Under the pieces are notes generated by a model that was given only the letters and a program-made list of their open reading frames with translations, was not told where the DNA came from and did not search any database. Made by a program: the position numbers and the translations under genes. This document shows, one piece after another, positions 1 to 13,132 of a stretch of DNA of 64,000 bases. Positions within the stretch are counted from its first letter, which is position 1. Every line of letters begins with the position of its first letter. The stretch comes from Polytrichum commune (taxonomy: Eukaryota; Streptophyta; Polytrichopsida; Polytrichales; Polytrichaceae): NCBI GenBank assembly GCA_950295325.1, contig OX485809.1:38531081-38595080 (forward strand), read 5' to 3'.

Positions 1-1091
1 TAAATGTGAATATGTGTTTACACATATACCATATGCATATACAACGTAAACACTGATCGGTCAAACGAAGGAACTGAAGACCCCTCAGTACCACTCGTTA
101 TTAGCTCGAGTCTCATCAAAATAGGGTTCCTACATGATAGAAATATGATTCCCAGGGTCCTGACCGGAAACGGATAGTGCAACTATTAAGAAGTATAATG
201 GAAGCGCCTGTTCCTTGCAAGGAACTCATCGACTTAGGGTACCGGTAATTTAACCAGAGGTGCCGTGGACTCACGAGGACTGTGACCTTTAAATAAATTT
301 ACGATGGATTATAGACATTGCTAGTTTGATCTAGCTTACCTCTCGCTTTGAAAAGTTGCGGTAAACTGAATGCAATACACGAATTACCGAAAAAAATTAC
401 ATTCCTCAAATCACATTCTATCGTCCGACAAATTTGAACCGCCTCCTACATTCCCAGACATAGTGCACAATCTCTTAACTGAAAGGTTATGGGCGATTGT
501 GCTGTAAACCCACCATCGATCAACATCAATAAACAGCATAGCAAGCGCGGTTACTAATCACATACAAATTATATCCTACAGGGGAAAAACTTGGCACCAA
601 ACAATTCATAGATAATTGAAGAGTTAGTGGTAGTTGTGAAAAATTCTTCTACTCAATCGATCACTAACCCAATAAAACATTCATTTGTATTGATATAGAG
701 ACCAATTTGAGATGTAGAATCAATAGAAATATCAAGATATCCAGCAGGCAGCGATTACAAGCAAACTTAACAGTAGTAGTTGAAAGCAGATTGATCACTG
801 TATCTTAAACTACTTGTTACAAGAATTGCCACTTGAGTAAGTTACTGGATGGCATAAAAACAAAAGCCTTACCCAGATGATTGTACCCTGTTGAGAGACT
901 TGTAAACTAAACCCTGCATACTACCTCCATAAAAATTCCGAGAGAAAGATTGCACTGTAATGCCCCAACTCAACCAAATCCTGACCAAACCCCCCCTCCT
1001 CAAATATTATCTAGTGCCATCAGGTCATTCCCCTATGGAAGGTAGGCTAAAACTAATCTGAACAAAACCAGTCTAATCTGTATATATTGGC
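1..1091. other. 3' flank of nucleolin; no gene seen
   Basis: No open reading frame with family resemblance and no RNA gene is visible here. The part nearest 1091 must hold the 3' UTR of the minus-strand nucleolin gene, but I could not place a convincing poly(A) signal. The rest is moderately AT-rich unique-looking sequence. Confidence 0.5.
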
Positions 1092-2055
1092 TTACTCGTC
1101 TCCGAAAGTCATCTTCTTTCCTGTTCCCACCATGGGTTGGGAAGATCTGCCACCACGGCTACCACCTCGACCTCCTCCTCGGCCACCGCTGAAGTCGCCC
1201 CTGCCTCTGCCACCTCCTCTTCCTCCTCTCCCTGAAGTAACAAACACGAACCACAATAAATACACCTGCTCCAGATTCCAATCACATATTTTCAACGTAT
1301 CGCAAAATCCTAAATGCTAACCTGAAATGACACCTTATACCCTCTAGACTTCAAATATGAGACTCACCTCTGTCACCTCCACGGCCTCCACCTCGTCCAC
1401 CGAATCCTCTTCCTCCCCGGTCACCTCCACGACCACCAAAGCCTCCTCTGCCTCCACTACGCCCTCCACTTGCACCGCCGCCACCACTGGGTTGGCTAGC
1501 TTCATTCACAGTCAAGTTACGTCCGTTGAAGTCCGAGCCATCAAGCTCAGTAGCTTTCGTCATTTCATCCTTGCTGCCGAATTCAACGTATGCAAATCTG
1601 TAGGGCACAATCATCAGATTGCTCAGAGACCTTGGTCGAGGACACATGGAACCACAGTCCAACAACACAAATACTATCATCCAGCGATCAATAATTTAGC
1701 AGCCACAGCTTACCCCTTGATTTGACCAGATTCCCTGTCAGTCGGAATCCGAACATTAATGACTTCACCACATTCACCAAAAAACTCTGTCAAGCCATTT
1801 CGGATCTGTCACACAAAAATAACCGTTAGATTGTAATCGAACACGATAACTGCACTCGTGTGTTTGGAACTGCAATTGACTTGCTGGAAATATTTACACA
1901 CAAACATACCGAGTCTTCATCTTGGAACTTATCAAATCCCCTAACGTAAGCTGTCTTGTCTGAGCCTGTCCTGGCTGCTGGGGTTCCTCCATTTGGTCTG
2001 CAAGGTAACATTCAAATTACAAAAATTAGTAAGAGACTAAGATATATACATATGT

Positions 2056-2091
<36 letters not shown>

Positions 2092-4864
2092 GTATGTATA
2101 TGGAAAATAATCAGAGAATAAGATATAGCACAAATCTGACAGTTCCTTCAAGACATACGTCGTTGACCAGTCCTTGCCCCCACTTGCTGGTGTGGCAGCC
2201 CCACGCTCACGAGCCAAGTCACAGAAAATCTCACGATCAAGAACGCTTTGTCCGCTCAGCTGAAGAGCCTTCCTCGCACCATCAGCAGTTTCAAATTCTA
2301 CGTGACCAAACCCACGTGAACGGCCAGTTTCATCTTGCGCAATTCTGATGTCAGCTACGGCTCCGGCATCCTTGAAAAATTCATGGCTGATGGAATACAA
2401 GATAAAGCAACAAGTTAGAGTCACGTCGACATAAACATCTACATTCTCCTAAACAAGCCAATAAAAATAGGTCTTAACAAATCAGGTAAGAATAAGGAAT
2501 AGAACACTCACAGAGTATCATAGTCGGCACCCCACGCTAGGTTCTTAACAAATATTGTCTTGCTTCCTTCACCACCGGATTGCTTAGCTGGAGTTTTAAC
2601 CTCCTCTTTCTCCTCTTCCTCATCACTGTCTTCCTCATCGGCAGCAGCCTTAGCAGCCACCTTTCCATTCTGGGGCTGCACAACCACATTACGAATTATT
2701 AGTTCTAGAAAATATATAATACCCAAAGAACCTCAACCAGTACTGTGCACTTTTAAAAAGAAGGCACCGTGTTGAAACCACAAACCTTTGCTTCCTCCTC
2801 ACTTTCGTCGTCACTGTCTTCTTCCTCATCACTGTCATCATCGTCCTTCGCTGATACCTTGGACGCAGGCTTAGCAGCAGCGCCGTTCTTAGCAGCAGGC
2901 TGCAGGGTGAAAACCAAAACGTCAGGTACTTTGATAGGACAAATAATTCGATCACACTCCAAATCCACCTATGAAAACAGAGCCAAATCTACATATAAAG
3001 GCAGGAACATCCTCATCTTATAACAAGAGCTAAACTCCCGAACCGTAATATTCCTGCATATCTACCTTCTCATCTTCGCTGTCATCTTCGTCCTCATCGT
3101 CATCTTCATCATCGCTCTCACTTTCAACCTTCTTGGCTGGCGCAGCTTTCGCTGCAGCCTTGACTGGGACCTGAATACAAATAGTCCACAAAGATGAAGC
3201 TATTACTAGTTCGGAGGAGCTTATACCTTGCATAAAGGTACGCACAATGTGGGCTAACAGTACAGTGTCTTTATATATTAATACAAATATTTCATTACAT
3301 ATATCCGTTCAGACTCTACTTCGTAACTAGGAAAGAATATACAACTACGAATACAATCATGTGAATCACAAATCTTAAGTAATATTTAGACCGCAAGATC
3401 GAGATCAATCAGCAATCGAGATTTACCGCTTGCTCCTCATCACTTTCATCGTCATCATCATCAGACTCTTCTTCAGAACTACTTTCTTCCTTTTTGGCAG
3501 GAGCCTTGACAACTTTACCGGTAGGCTGCATCCAACACCAGTGATTCAATATCAACAATGAAGAACTCATTGATGTAAATTATCATCTGGGAGTTGCACT
3601 TCCTTGAGGTCCATTTGAAAGTCAAGTGAAGTGATGTAACAGGTAACCATATTCCTCTTGTTAAGAGAGGTTATATCCAAAAGCCTCATAAACATGACCG
3701 CTAACAGATGTATATATGCTATTGAAAGACAAATCATTCCTGAACTTTTTCTTCAGGGAAAATTTCGACATCAGCAATATCACCACAAGTTCGGCAACAG
3801 AGCGTACATGAAACCAGAGACTTAGACTCAATCATGAATAACTCATTGATGTTAACTTTCTTGTAGGCAAGGCGTTCACTTACAGTACTGTAGAACGTTA
3901 ACTGAAGTGGGGAGCTTTGATCCTCTTCTTAAGAATTGAAGACAGAAAATCACAAAAAAATCACAGAAATCATTTGCAACGTAAGTATGTCACACATACC
4001 TTCACTTCTTCCTCATCATCACTGTCCTCTTCCTCGGAGCTGTCCTCTGCGGCTGCCTTTCCATTCTTGACAGGGGCAACTTTAGCAGGAACCATCTCCT
4101 ACATACACATAGGGAAGGTGAGCCTCATTTATTGCACAGTATAACCAAAAATATGTTTAAGTTGATTTCACATCTATTTCATACCTCATCAGAGTCCTCA
4201 TCAGAATCCTCCTCATCACTGCTCTCCTCCACGACTGGCTTCTTTACTGGAGCGGCCTTGGCAGGGACAGCCTTGACAGCCTTGGCAACAGGCTTGGGAG
4301 CCTGCGCGATCAACAAAATTGAATCAACCAAAATGCACAAACGTCTGTAGGAGATAGAAACCAGTTAATCAACATCATGACACGACAAAGGCTATCAATC
4401 ACCCTACATACCTCCTCCTCGGAATCTGACTCTTCTTCAGAAGAGGACTCGACCTTCTTTGGTGGAGGAACAACCTTCTTCTCAGCCTTGGTTTTCTTGG
4501 TAGGGGGTGCAGCTACAGCCTCTTCCAAAGCTCTCTTTCCTACAAGGACGAAAGTTCAACATGAGATCACAAACCAAGCGATAAAGATAAAGACACAAGA
4601 AGAATGGCACCCAACAGTTTGTAGTCGCTTGTGAAACATATTGCGTGTACACACCTGCTTTCTTCTCTGCCTTGGCAGGTACCACTGGAGCAGCCACCTG
4701 AGAAAGGAAGACAGAACATCAAATAGTGTATTAGGCCATGATGTAAAAGAGGAGAATTTAAGCAGCAATACTTTCCCAAGAAATTTCAGAAAAAGGAGTT
4801 ATTATTGCATTCTACTTCTTTGCGCAATCAAACCACATACCTGTACGGATTTCTTCTTGCCCAT
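1092..4864 (-). CDS. NUC1-like: Nucleolin-like protein (acidic N-terminus, two RRMs, GAR tail)
   Basis: Nucleolar RNA- and chromatin-binding protein, known in plants to act in rDNA transcription and pre-rRNA processing. I place 14 coding exons, read from high to low coordinate: 4864-4841, 4697-4655, 4539-4412, 4301-4185, 4098-4000, 3525-3427, 3170-3066, 2899-2786, 2675-2512, 2386-2159, 1997-1910, 1805-1714, 1597-1368, 1231-1092. All have GT-AG borders and joined phase, giving 556 residues. The start MGKKKSVQ is Lys-rich, as usual for the family. Residues about 20-270 are Lys/Ala/Pro segments alternating with Asp/Glu/Ser runs. RRM1 (about 281-355) has RNP2 IFVKNLAW and RNP1 RGFGHVEF. RRM2 (about 384-460) has AYVRGF and KGFAYVEF. 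The last 90 residues are an RGG/GAR domain ending in FGDE. An intron probably also splits the 5' UTR, with an acceptor near 4911. Family assignment is secure; single exon borders may shift. Confidence 0.93.
2054..2092. repeat. (CA)n(TA)n microsatellite in a nucleolin intron
   Basis: Compound dinucleotide run of CA repeats followed by TA repeats, lying in the intron between the end of RRM1 and the start of RRM2. Confidence 0.9.
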
Positions 4865-5373
4865 TTTGTCGAGATGTTCTTCGGGAAGAGCGGTCAATGA
4901 AGAATCTGCAAAAGCTCATCAAGAAAATGCAGATAAATCCACTGCAAAAGATTTGTCGGGCATGTTCTGAAATCGGCTCGCAACTCCTAGAATCCAAATA
5001 AAGCCCTAGAGAAAATGCTCGTATATACTACAAGCACACCTAGCAAATACTACCGATGACCACTATTATGTCTCGTGGCTAGTCGCATACAAATTTCTCG
5101 TACTAAGACATAATATTAATCATCATTCAAAACACGGAAACAACATGGATATGGTGACCATGTCAGACTTGAACGTCCCGTAAAGAACGCCCCCCTCACC
5201 GACACTAGCCTCTACACGAGGAAGTGACATAACCCAAAATATACAGAATAAATATAATGTGCTTTGCTTGGACTGCCCTGAATATTCATATAGGATATCA
5301 ACACGTAGTTCCACTAAGAGCTTCTTAGACCCCTGTACCCCAACATACAGGCCTAAAACGACTGCAGCTTACT
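4865..5373 (-). promoter_or_regulatory. Probable 5' UTR and proximal promoter of nucleolin
   Basis: Read on the minus strand, a pyrimidine-rich stretch ends in TTTTGCAG about 45 bases before the ATG, so a leader intron is likely. Farther up, near 5000, lies CTCTAGGGCTTT, a motif commonly seen around plant transcription starts. The start site itself is not resolved. Confidence 0.4.
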
Positions 5374-5791
5374 AAACCCTGCAGACTAGCATGCAAAATC
5401 GTGAAAGCCCATTGCGTACAGCATGGCTTCAACTGCAGCCGCAAGCCCAGCGCTGCAGACACACTCCTCGCATAAACCCTAAACCCTGAGCTTTAAACCC
5501 TCATTCTTAAAACCTTTACTTCACATCACATCCCATGCAAAACTATGATTAACATTCAAGTATCCATGCTCATTGATATTCTCATGCAAGAGTACGCATG
5601 AGAAAACCAATACAAGTACACACGCAGAATCTTACGCAACCTCTACTCGATCGTTTCTTAAACCCTACCAAAAACCTACATCGCTTCATGTACGAGACTA
5701 CAATGAGACTCCAAAACTCAGCGCTATTTGACCATAGGTACACATACCACCGCAGCCCTGTGAGACTCAGGTACAGATTTGCTTAAACCCT
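5374..5791. promoter_or_regulatory. Telo-box cluster upstream of nucleolin
   Basis: Six copies of AAACCCT lie at 5374, 5474, 5481, 5495, 5660 and 5785. Two of them abut as AAACCCTAAACCCT, a perfect telo-box. Telo-boxes are established promoter elements of plant ribosomal-protein and ribosome-biogenesis genes, including nucleolin, so the site fits the neighbouring gene. Whether the cluster lies in the promoter or in a leader intron is not known. Confidence 0.6.
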
Positions 5792-6255
5792 GCGGGATTG
5801 CAAATGAAGGACGCAATTTTCGAGTTTCCGGGATTCTCATCTAAGGTAGTGTTGCATGCATTCTGCTTAGACAGGAGATTTACGAAGAGGGTGAGCGTGC
5901 AATCGCGAAGGGAGGTGACCAACCTGGGGATGAGCGGAGCGGTTGGATGCTCGGCAGCAACAATTTTGCCGAGTGAAAGAGAGGATTTGAGGCGCGCGGA
6001 GAAGAGCAATGTAGGAGCAGGGGGCGAAGGCTGGCGGCCGCCGCGAGATGTCCCCCACGTGGCGAGACGGGATTGGCCAGTGGGGTCGTTCTAGGGCTGG
6101 GCTGGACGGGCACCCACGTCCCAAGCGAGGTCCCGAACGCTCGGCCCCTCAACGGGCTCTGAAATATCTTGGCTACTTGTGGTGGGCTCCACTCCTGGCA
6201 TCCTCTTGTTACAAAACCCCGAAATGGGCCAAAACTCCGCCACTCAAAAGCATCA
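5792..6255. other. CpG-rich stretch upstream of nucleolin; no gene assigned
   Basis: The stretch 5880-6170 is clearly richer in G+C and CpG than its flanks and contains several GGGC/GGCC motifs resembling site II (TGGGCY). It may be a distal promoter of nucleolin or the start of an unrecognised transcript. Short open frames on both strands look like by-products of the GC content. Confidence 0.4.
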
Positions 6256-6368
6256 AAAATAGCTCTCTCTCTCTCTCTCTATCTCTCTCTAGGCTTGAGA
6301 GTGCCATGTTGCAAAAAATAGCTTTCTCTCTCTCTCTCTATCTCTAGGCTTGAGAGTGTGATGTTGCA
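6256..6368. repeat. Tandem duplication of a CT-rich unit
   Basis: Two neighbouring copies of about 55 bases, each made of AAAATAGC, a (CT)n run, TATCTCT, AGGCTTGAGAGTG and ATGTTGCA. They differ in CT-run length and by a few substitutions. Confidence 0.75.
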
Positions 6369-9300
6369 ACGGCAATTTTACCGATAACTTACGTTTCGTG
6401 CAAGTTACAGAGGGCCATGTAATGGGGGTGACTAAGGCATTTTGACGAGGCCGGTTTTACCTACATACTTTTACATACATATTGTTAAAAGTTTTGGTTT
6501 CTTTAGATATATATAAGTTGAAACACAACAGGCCACGATCCTCGTAAGAGGTTAAGCAATAAGGTTAAGGTATGCTTCGATTCATCGTCCTTCTTTTATT
6601 TGTATTTTCTCCTTGTATATGTCAACCCTTTTTTTATCCTATTCTTTTGCACTTGACCAAAGTTTTGAGATGGATGCCATGTTAGCCAGAGGTTCGTGAA
6701 GGGTCCGCCGTTCAAAAAAAGCTTGAGGGATTATATATGTTTAGATTTTTTGGTTTTACCTTATCTATACACTTGTAAACATCAATCCATCACCACAATG
6801 GCTATGAGTTTTGTGTGGCATGATCTTTGACACTCATCATGTTAATATATAAACGAAGGAGTGGGGTGGGCGTGGCCATTGCACAATGGCATAGGTTGTA
6901 CTAATATACTACATTGAATATCACTATTAGTGTGAGGTTGTAACTTTGTGTTGGTTATAATGTCAAATGGACCATGCTAATTATGAACACATTAAGAATT
7001 AGTGTGGACTTTAGTGAGAAACTTAATTTAATATTGATGGATATTATTATCACACATATTTATGTTCGTGAGGTCTCTCTAGCCCAAAGTGGGCGCAAGG
7101 CTTAGGATAGAGCTAGGGTTGGGAAGGATGGTAATCTTACCTTTTATATTTTCTACATATTATGCTTTTTATTTTACTATTTTGAAGAAAATCTCAATCA
7201 AACAAATTACTTCCATGTGTGCTATATTTAGATTAGATTAAACACGTGGGCATACTTTCACCCAACTTTTTTTATCAAAATTTTCTTGAAGCAATTTGTA
7301 GTTTTCCAACTCACCTTACATACCCATATCTACCAACTACCATAGCTCTCTAGCAGCTTGGGCAGAAAAAGTAAATAATTTTGAAGGTGCCTAGATTTTT
7401 GGGAAATTAATTTCGTTGAGTGTCCAAAAAAAGAAATAACATTCAAAGAGTGCCTAAAATCACAATAATGCAAGTGACATTCATCGGAATCCAACAAAGT
7501 AGCATCAAATAAAAGCAAAATTTGTTGTCAAGCAAAACCCTGACATACAAGTAAAAGACAAACTTTAGGGTAAGAAATGTTGGTTAAGGGAAGTGTTTAA
7601 GTTAATTAGAGCCCCCATACATGAAACTGAAAAAAAACCATCCATGAACTATAGAATTGACTTGGATGAATATGTAATTTATTTTAGATGACTTTTGAAG
7701 TTTTCCCAATTTGAGAATATTATTTTATGGGTTGCCTAACTTGCTTTTGCACTTTAATTAATTACTAGGCAAAAAGGTGCCCAAGCTGCTAGAGAGCTAC
7801 GGTGTATATGCACACGTGTGTAATGTGGATAAGCCAAACTAAAAGGCTAATAGGAGATGATATACATGTAAAACAAGCATTATTAAACTAAAACTTATCA
7901 AACCAATTACATATCATATTGGTATCCAAATCTTACATTTCACAATTCACGTGCATGGGTGCAACACGTCAATATAGAATGCGCCCAAGTTACCAAATCA
8001 TGATAAATTGATATATTATCTAAATAGAACAATATCACTAATGTGTTACTTGTATTGTCCCAAACTATGCAATTGTTATTTTCACATATGAAATGGACCA
8101 CAAGAGAAGAGAGAGAGAGAGAATATGGTACTCTTGGGGGTTGGCATAAACAAAGGAAGTTTCACCTTGATTATAATTGCCAACTCATATGCGAACCAAA
8201 GCCAAGTTATGGAGTAAGGGAAGTCCCAAAACATTCTAGATTGGTCTTGTTGTTTATGACCAATGTCACACATTTGATTTGTGAATTGTTCAAACAAGCA
8301 CTTTAAGAATGCGGACCTCACTAATGGCAACAAGTCTTTTAGTCATCATTGTTTCCTCCATTTAAAAAGAATGTTATGAAAATATCACAATGTCAAACAT
8401 CTTCTTGCCGAGGGAATTCTAGCGATTTAAAAAACGACTCTAGTGTCAAGGAGATCCCAAAGCTTCAAAGTATCACTACTTAAGGTAGACGTGCCTAATT
8501 TAGTCACTTGTCTTTATAGACACCTATATATTGAATGGTGTGTGGTTTGGTGTGGCTCCAAGGATGTATACTAAAAACATGTGTTAAACACATTGGACTA
8601 TGTGTTTTTAAAATATGTTAACCAATATAATCATGGATATTCAACATAACAATAAATATGATTACTATTATTATTTGGGAGCAAGGGTGGACTACATGAC
8701 CATTTAACAACCATGAGAAACTTCACATAACATTACTAAACCTTTAGCTCTCGTTTTGTGGGCCCTCAATATTAAACAGTAAGATGCTCAAAATATATGT
8801 GCAAGGACACTCAAATTCATATCGAACTCCCAACATTTCGGTATTATAATCAAAGGGTCCACGTCGTTGAGTAATGTTATGCACTTTGATAGAGAATAAG
8901 ATAGTCATACAAGCTGGGAAAATTACGAGGACATTGGCTATTGTCTCGCTTTGGATATGCTAACCGTCTCCTACTAATCGTGTGTTTCATATCCTAGGAG
9001 AAGTTGACTAGTCGGAAAAAAGGAATCGTTTGAGACTCATCTATGTACCTTAAATTTGAAGCTCAAACGCATGAAGGAATGCACATTTATGCACTCCATG
9101 GCCAATGTTGGGATGGGAAACAATAGTTTTCCTTTCTTAATATATTGTTTTAGATCCCCAAAAAATGGAATCGGTAAATCTCATGATTAAGGGGCAGTAA
9201 TTTTCTTATGTTTCTCTTTTGGATGGATGAAACTTCTATTACGCGTCCATTAAATTGGATAATTTTACACGTTGTTGGATGGAATGTCTGCTCGCACTTC

Positions 9301-9534
9301 AAAAGCTCGTTCTAGAAACAAGGTTGAATGAAGAGCTTCGTCACCCAATAAATAAATAACTACCCAACATCGAGCAATCTGACGTGAATTTGAGCTTGTT
9401 GGTTTTACCTTGCTCAAAAATGCTCTTAGTGCAGGGTGGGGTTTATTGCCTGCCTTGCGGTGGGTGGGCTCTTGGCTTCCTATCCACCTAGTTAGTTTTT
9501 TCACTCAAGTAAAGAGAAAATGTCACAGCAAGAT
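6369..9534. other. AT-rich intergenic DNA
   Basis: No gene could be supported. The stretch is AT-rich and broken by stop codons in all frames, with no recognisable protein motif. It probably consists of decayed repeats. Confidence 0.5.
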
Positions 9535-9620
9535 TGAATCTCCAACCACTCTATTTACAAACGGGTACCTTCCCACTATCACCTGGTAGTTTAAGGTTAT
9601 TTCATACCCTTCATCACCCA
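9535..9620 (-). repeat. Dispersed SINE-like repeat, copy 1
   Basis: The segment resembles 42165-42240 over about 70 bases: both carry CCAACCACTC, a GGGTACCTT.CCACTATCA block and a following TTTA.GGT block. Read on the minus strand, TGATAGTGGGAAGG lies about 40 bases before a weak match to a tRNA B box. This suggests the head of a tRNA-derived SINE, but the B box here is poor. Confidence 0.35.
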
Positions 9621-12600
9621 TAGTTTATCATTTCCTTGGGTTGGTTCAAATTAATCCACATTGAACCAAACTAACCCAACACAAAAAAGATTAAAAAACA
9701 AAAAAAGATTAAAAAACAAAAGGGTTTTCAACAAGCTTCAAATTATTTAGAAGCTTATTTGGCTCGCACAATAGAGTTAACCATGAAGTATGGGGATGAA
9801 CTGAGGTTGAAATGCCGTAATGGTCCCTTGTTTGATTGTAGCTGGCAACGTCTTGGAAGGTTTTTGTGCAGTGGTAATCGTTGACATGTTTTTATTTTTA
9901 TATAACTAAGAATCTTCTCATTTGCTTTGTCATGTGTGTCCATATGCATTTCTTTGCTCTTCTCACCACTTATAGTATGTACTCCCCAAATAGAATCAAA
10001 CTCAAGAAAATAACCCTCAATTTTCTCAAAGGTTTGTTGTCCTTGAATAAAGCAAAATAGTTTTCCTCCCTAGTGTTGTTGCAAGCAGAAAAAAAAACCT
10101 ATCCATATGAATCATATGTTGCAACTCATGACAATGAAATGCATGAAAAAATAATTTTGGTTGCCAATCGGGAGTTTTGAGTTTAGCATGACAAACAAGT
10201 AGTTTTAAATATGCATTTTCTTGCCGTTAGTTACAACATATGGTTCAAATAGTTGAAGTGATTGGAAGTGACAAACAACGAAGGTTCTTTTGAAAAACTT
10301 GAGTTGGTCCCCCCTTCTTGTGACTTTAGGTTCAACCCTATCAATTTATCTTCCTTGAATTCCTAAGTATGTTGCTAAATGACAAATTCTTTGTTGCATT
10401 GTTTGTCTAGTTGTTAATGCCACAAACCTTGTAGCGGAGCTAATTACTTTGATATGAGTCGAGTGTAATGTAAGCAAGTACATTGGAGCACAAAATGGGT
10501 TTTGATGTGCCCATGTCGTATCCAAGGCGTCTCATAAAGCCAACCATATCATAGGTAGGTAAAAAACATGAATTTAAAAGCTAATGCATAAAGTCACCCA
10601 AATATAGATTACCGTACTCAAAGGGTGGTATATTGAAAACCAACTTTCTAATTTGTCATGTTAGAATGGGTGGGCCAAGCAAGCCTTACATTGGTTGATT
10701 TGAGCTTTAAGGTGGAGGGTCCCATCAACATATCTTATTTGGATTCTATAGTTCTCTCAAAGTTTTTGGGATGACAAGAGGGGATCCAAGATATCTCACC
10801 CAACTTTCAAAATATACTTAAATACATAACAAACCAACAAATTCTTAATATAAATGTTATCTCAAAGAGCAATCAAACTCACAGTTTCGTCCATTTTGGA
10901 GAAACCTTATGCATAGCTCTATTGCTTGTATATATCTTATTTTTGTTGGTCTCTATATGAATTATAACATTCTAGCTACATATATTTCTTCAAATTGTTT
11001 CAATTTCCAATCGCAGGTCTGGATTTATGTTTTTGATGGGATGAAAACGATGTCATGGTTCTGGAGATGGAGATGGAGTTTCCATCCTCTAATATTAATG
11101 TAGTTGTAAATTATTTTCACCCTATATAAATTTTCATCACTTCACGATTACAATCATACCATTACAATCCATCCAATCTTACCAAGAGCATTTCAATCAA
11201 ATGTTTTTTTTTTTTTAATACCAATTGCGTTGGAGCTTGAAATCAACCATTTGTTTTCATTCCCTTGTTGCGATACACCTACTACACGGAAGAGGCTTAG
11301 ATCATGCAAAAATTCATGGGAAAGTCCATAATCTTGAGGTGGTGGATCCACTTGTAATGGCAAGGGGGTTAGACATGGAAAATCCCATGAGGTGACCAAC
11401 GTAATAAATGCGAGAATAAATGAAGGGATTTCGAGCATACTAACATGTGTTGTGGGAATGTTTAGATTGGTCATAACACGATGTTGGCATGGAGGTACAT
11501 TGCACGTGGTGTCCAAGCAATCTAAATTAAACTTGGTATCATAGCAACATGAAGTGAAGTTAGCATGTGAGGAAAGAGTGTGTGAAGCTTTAACATTTTC
11601 AACCCAGACAAGGCTACTTCAAAGTGTCTTGAGCGATGTGAGATGGAGTTGTGACAAGAGAAGATCGAGACTCAGGATGAGTTGTTGGTGGAAGCGTTGG
11701 AAGAACATACCGTTTAAGCTAAAAATAGAAGTCAAGTAAGAATGGTTGAACAAACTATAAATAAATAAACAATGAGAGTTGTAAAATGCTTCCTAAAAGT
11801 TAGAACCAAACATTAGGTGTAGCGAACAAAGAGCCTAACTGCCCAAGTGATGGGGAGTTTTGTTGAGGGGCCAGGAAAAACTGGGAAAGAGAAGTGCCAA
11901 GGTGGAGGAAGACACGAGTCTTTTGAATCAAAGATGAGATTCAAAAAATGTGAAAATTGATAGGTATTGTGCTAGAGCAAAATCGACTCCTCATAAAGAT
12001 CACCAAGGGCATAAGCAATGTAGTAGTCACACCTTTACAGTCTACAAAATATGGAAATGTAAAACATGTTGAAGTCAAAGTTTTGAGACATCAAAGACAA
12101 ATGAATTATCTTGTGAGAATTTTGAAGTAGAGAGTAAATTGCCATGAAAAATGGGGTACAAGGTTCTAAAAACATCAAATATAGAAGACTAGTGCCGACA
12201 TGAGGTTTCGATGTCTTCCTCTTGATGAACAGTTTGTAAATGAAGGGTTTGATTTATTTGAAGGTTTAAATGAATGGTTCTCGTGTGGCTATATTAGTTG
12301 ACACAAATATCACCAATTCCTTTGCAATCTTGCAATGTGTAATAAAATATATATCTTTTGAAAGAGGAGAGTGTGCTAATAGTGAAGGTGAATGTTGCAC
12401 AAGGGTTGTGTCAAGTGACATGAGTAATTAAGAGTGTATACTCTAAGTTGGATGGGAGCAAATTTGAAGAAGTTTTCATGGTCTACAAATTAAGAGGCGT
12501 GAATGTTGTACTAAGAAAAACAACCATGCACTTCTGCGGAGTATAAGTTAGACAAACTCTTAAGGTGCATATAATGATAAAAAAAACCGAGGACCAAAAA

Positions 12601-13132
12601 CCAACAATTATGCATAAAATACGATTGATCATGGAGTGGCTTGGATTGTCCTATATGTCATACAAGAGCACATCATTTGAGATGTTAATGTCATATGTTT
12701 ATAATTATAACAAAGTGCATCATGGACAAATTGAGGAGGATGATGTTATGATCTCATAGACTCTAGCACAAGGTGGTGAAGAGGGAAGAGTGGTAGAGAG
12801 ACTTGGTAAAGGTGCATACATCAATACCACAAATAAATACATCGAGTTGCCTTCTTCAAAGGCATTGAGAATTGACAAAGCTCCAAGGAATTGGGAGACC
12901 AACATTATAATTGTAAGGTGCATGATTGGACATATTGGTTGGAGCCCACACCAAATATTTTTGAAAAACACTCAAATTATAGAAAAAAATTACTCATGAC
13001 TCGTGAGATTCCAAATGTTATGTGCACAATATATATATGAAGTTTACTGAAAGTCCTATTTGGATAATGTTTTGCATGAAGGGATTTAAAATACATGTTA
13101 AGAAATCACATAAAATAAGTGAAGACGGACAC
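9621..13132. other. AT-rich intergenic DNA with short repeats
   Basis: No gene is supported. A 17-base A-rich unit (AAAAAGATTAAAAAACA) is repeated near 9684-9722, and there is a T-run near 11204-11216. Short open frames exist but show no family motif. Confidence 0.5.

Noticed and set aside
1087-1725. Plus-strand Pro/Ser/Thr-rich frames opposite the nucleolin 3' end
   Set aside because: They are antisense shadows of the RGG-rich exons; the minus strand gives a conserved RRM-GAR protein.
2560-4634. Plus-strand Ser-rich frames opposite the acidic exons
   Set aside because: Complement of GAA/GAT-rich codons; no motif and wrong strand.
5767-6347. Overlapping frames on both strands in the CpG-rich stretch
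   Set aside because: They result from GC-rich composition; no protein family resemblance and no supporting splice pattern.
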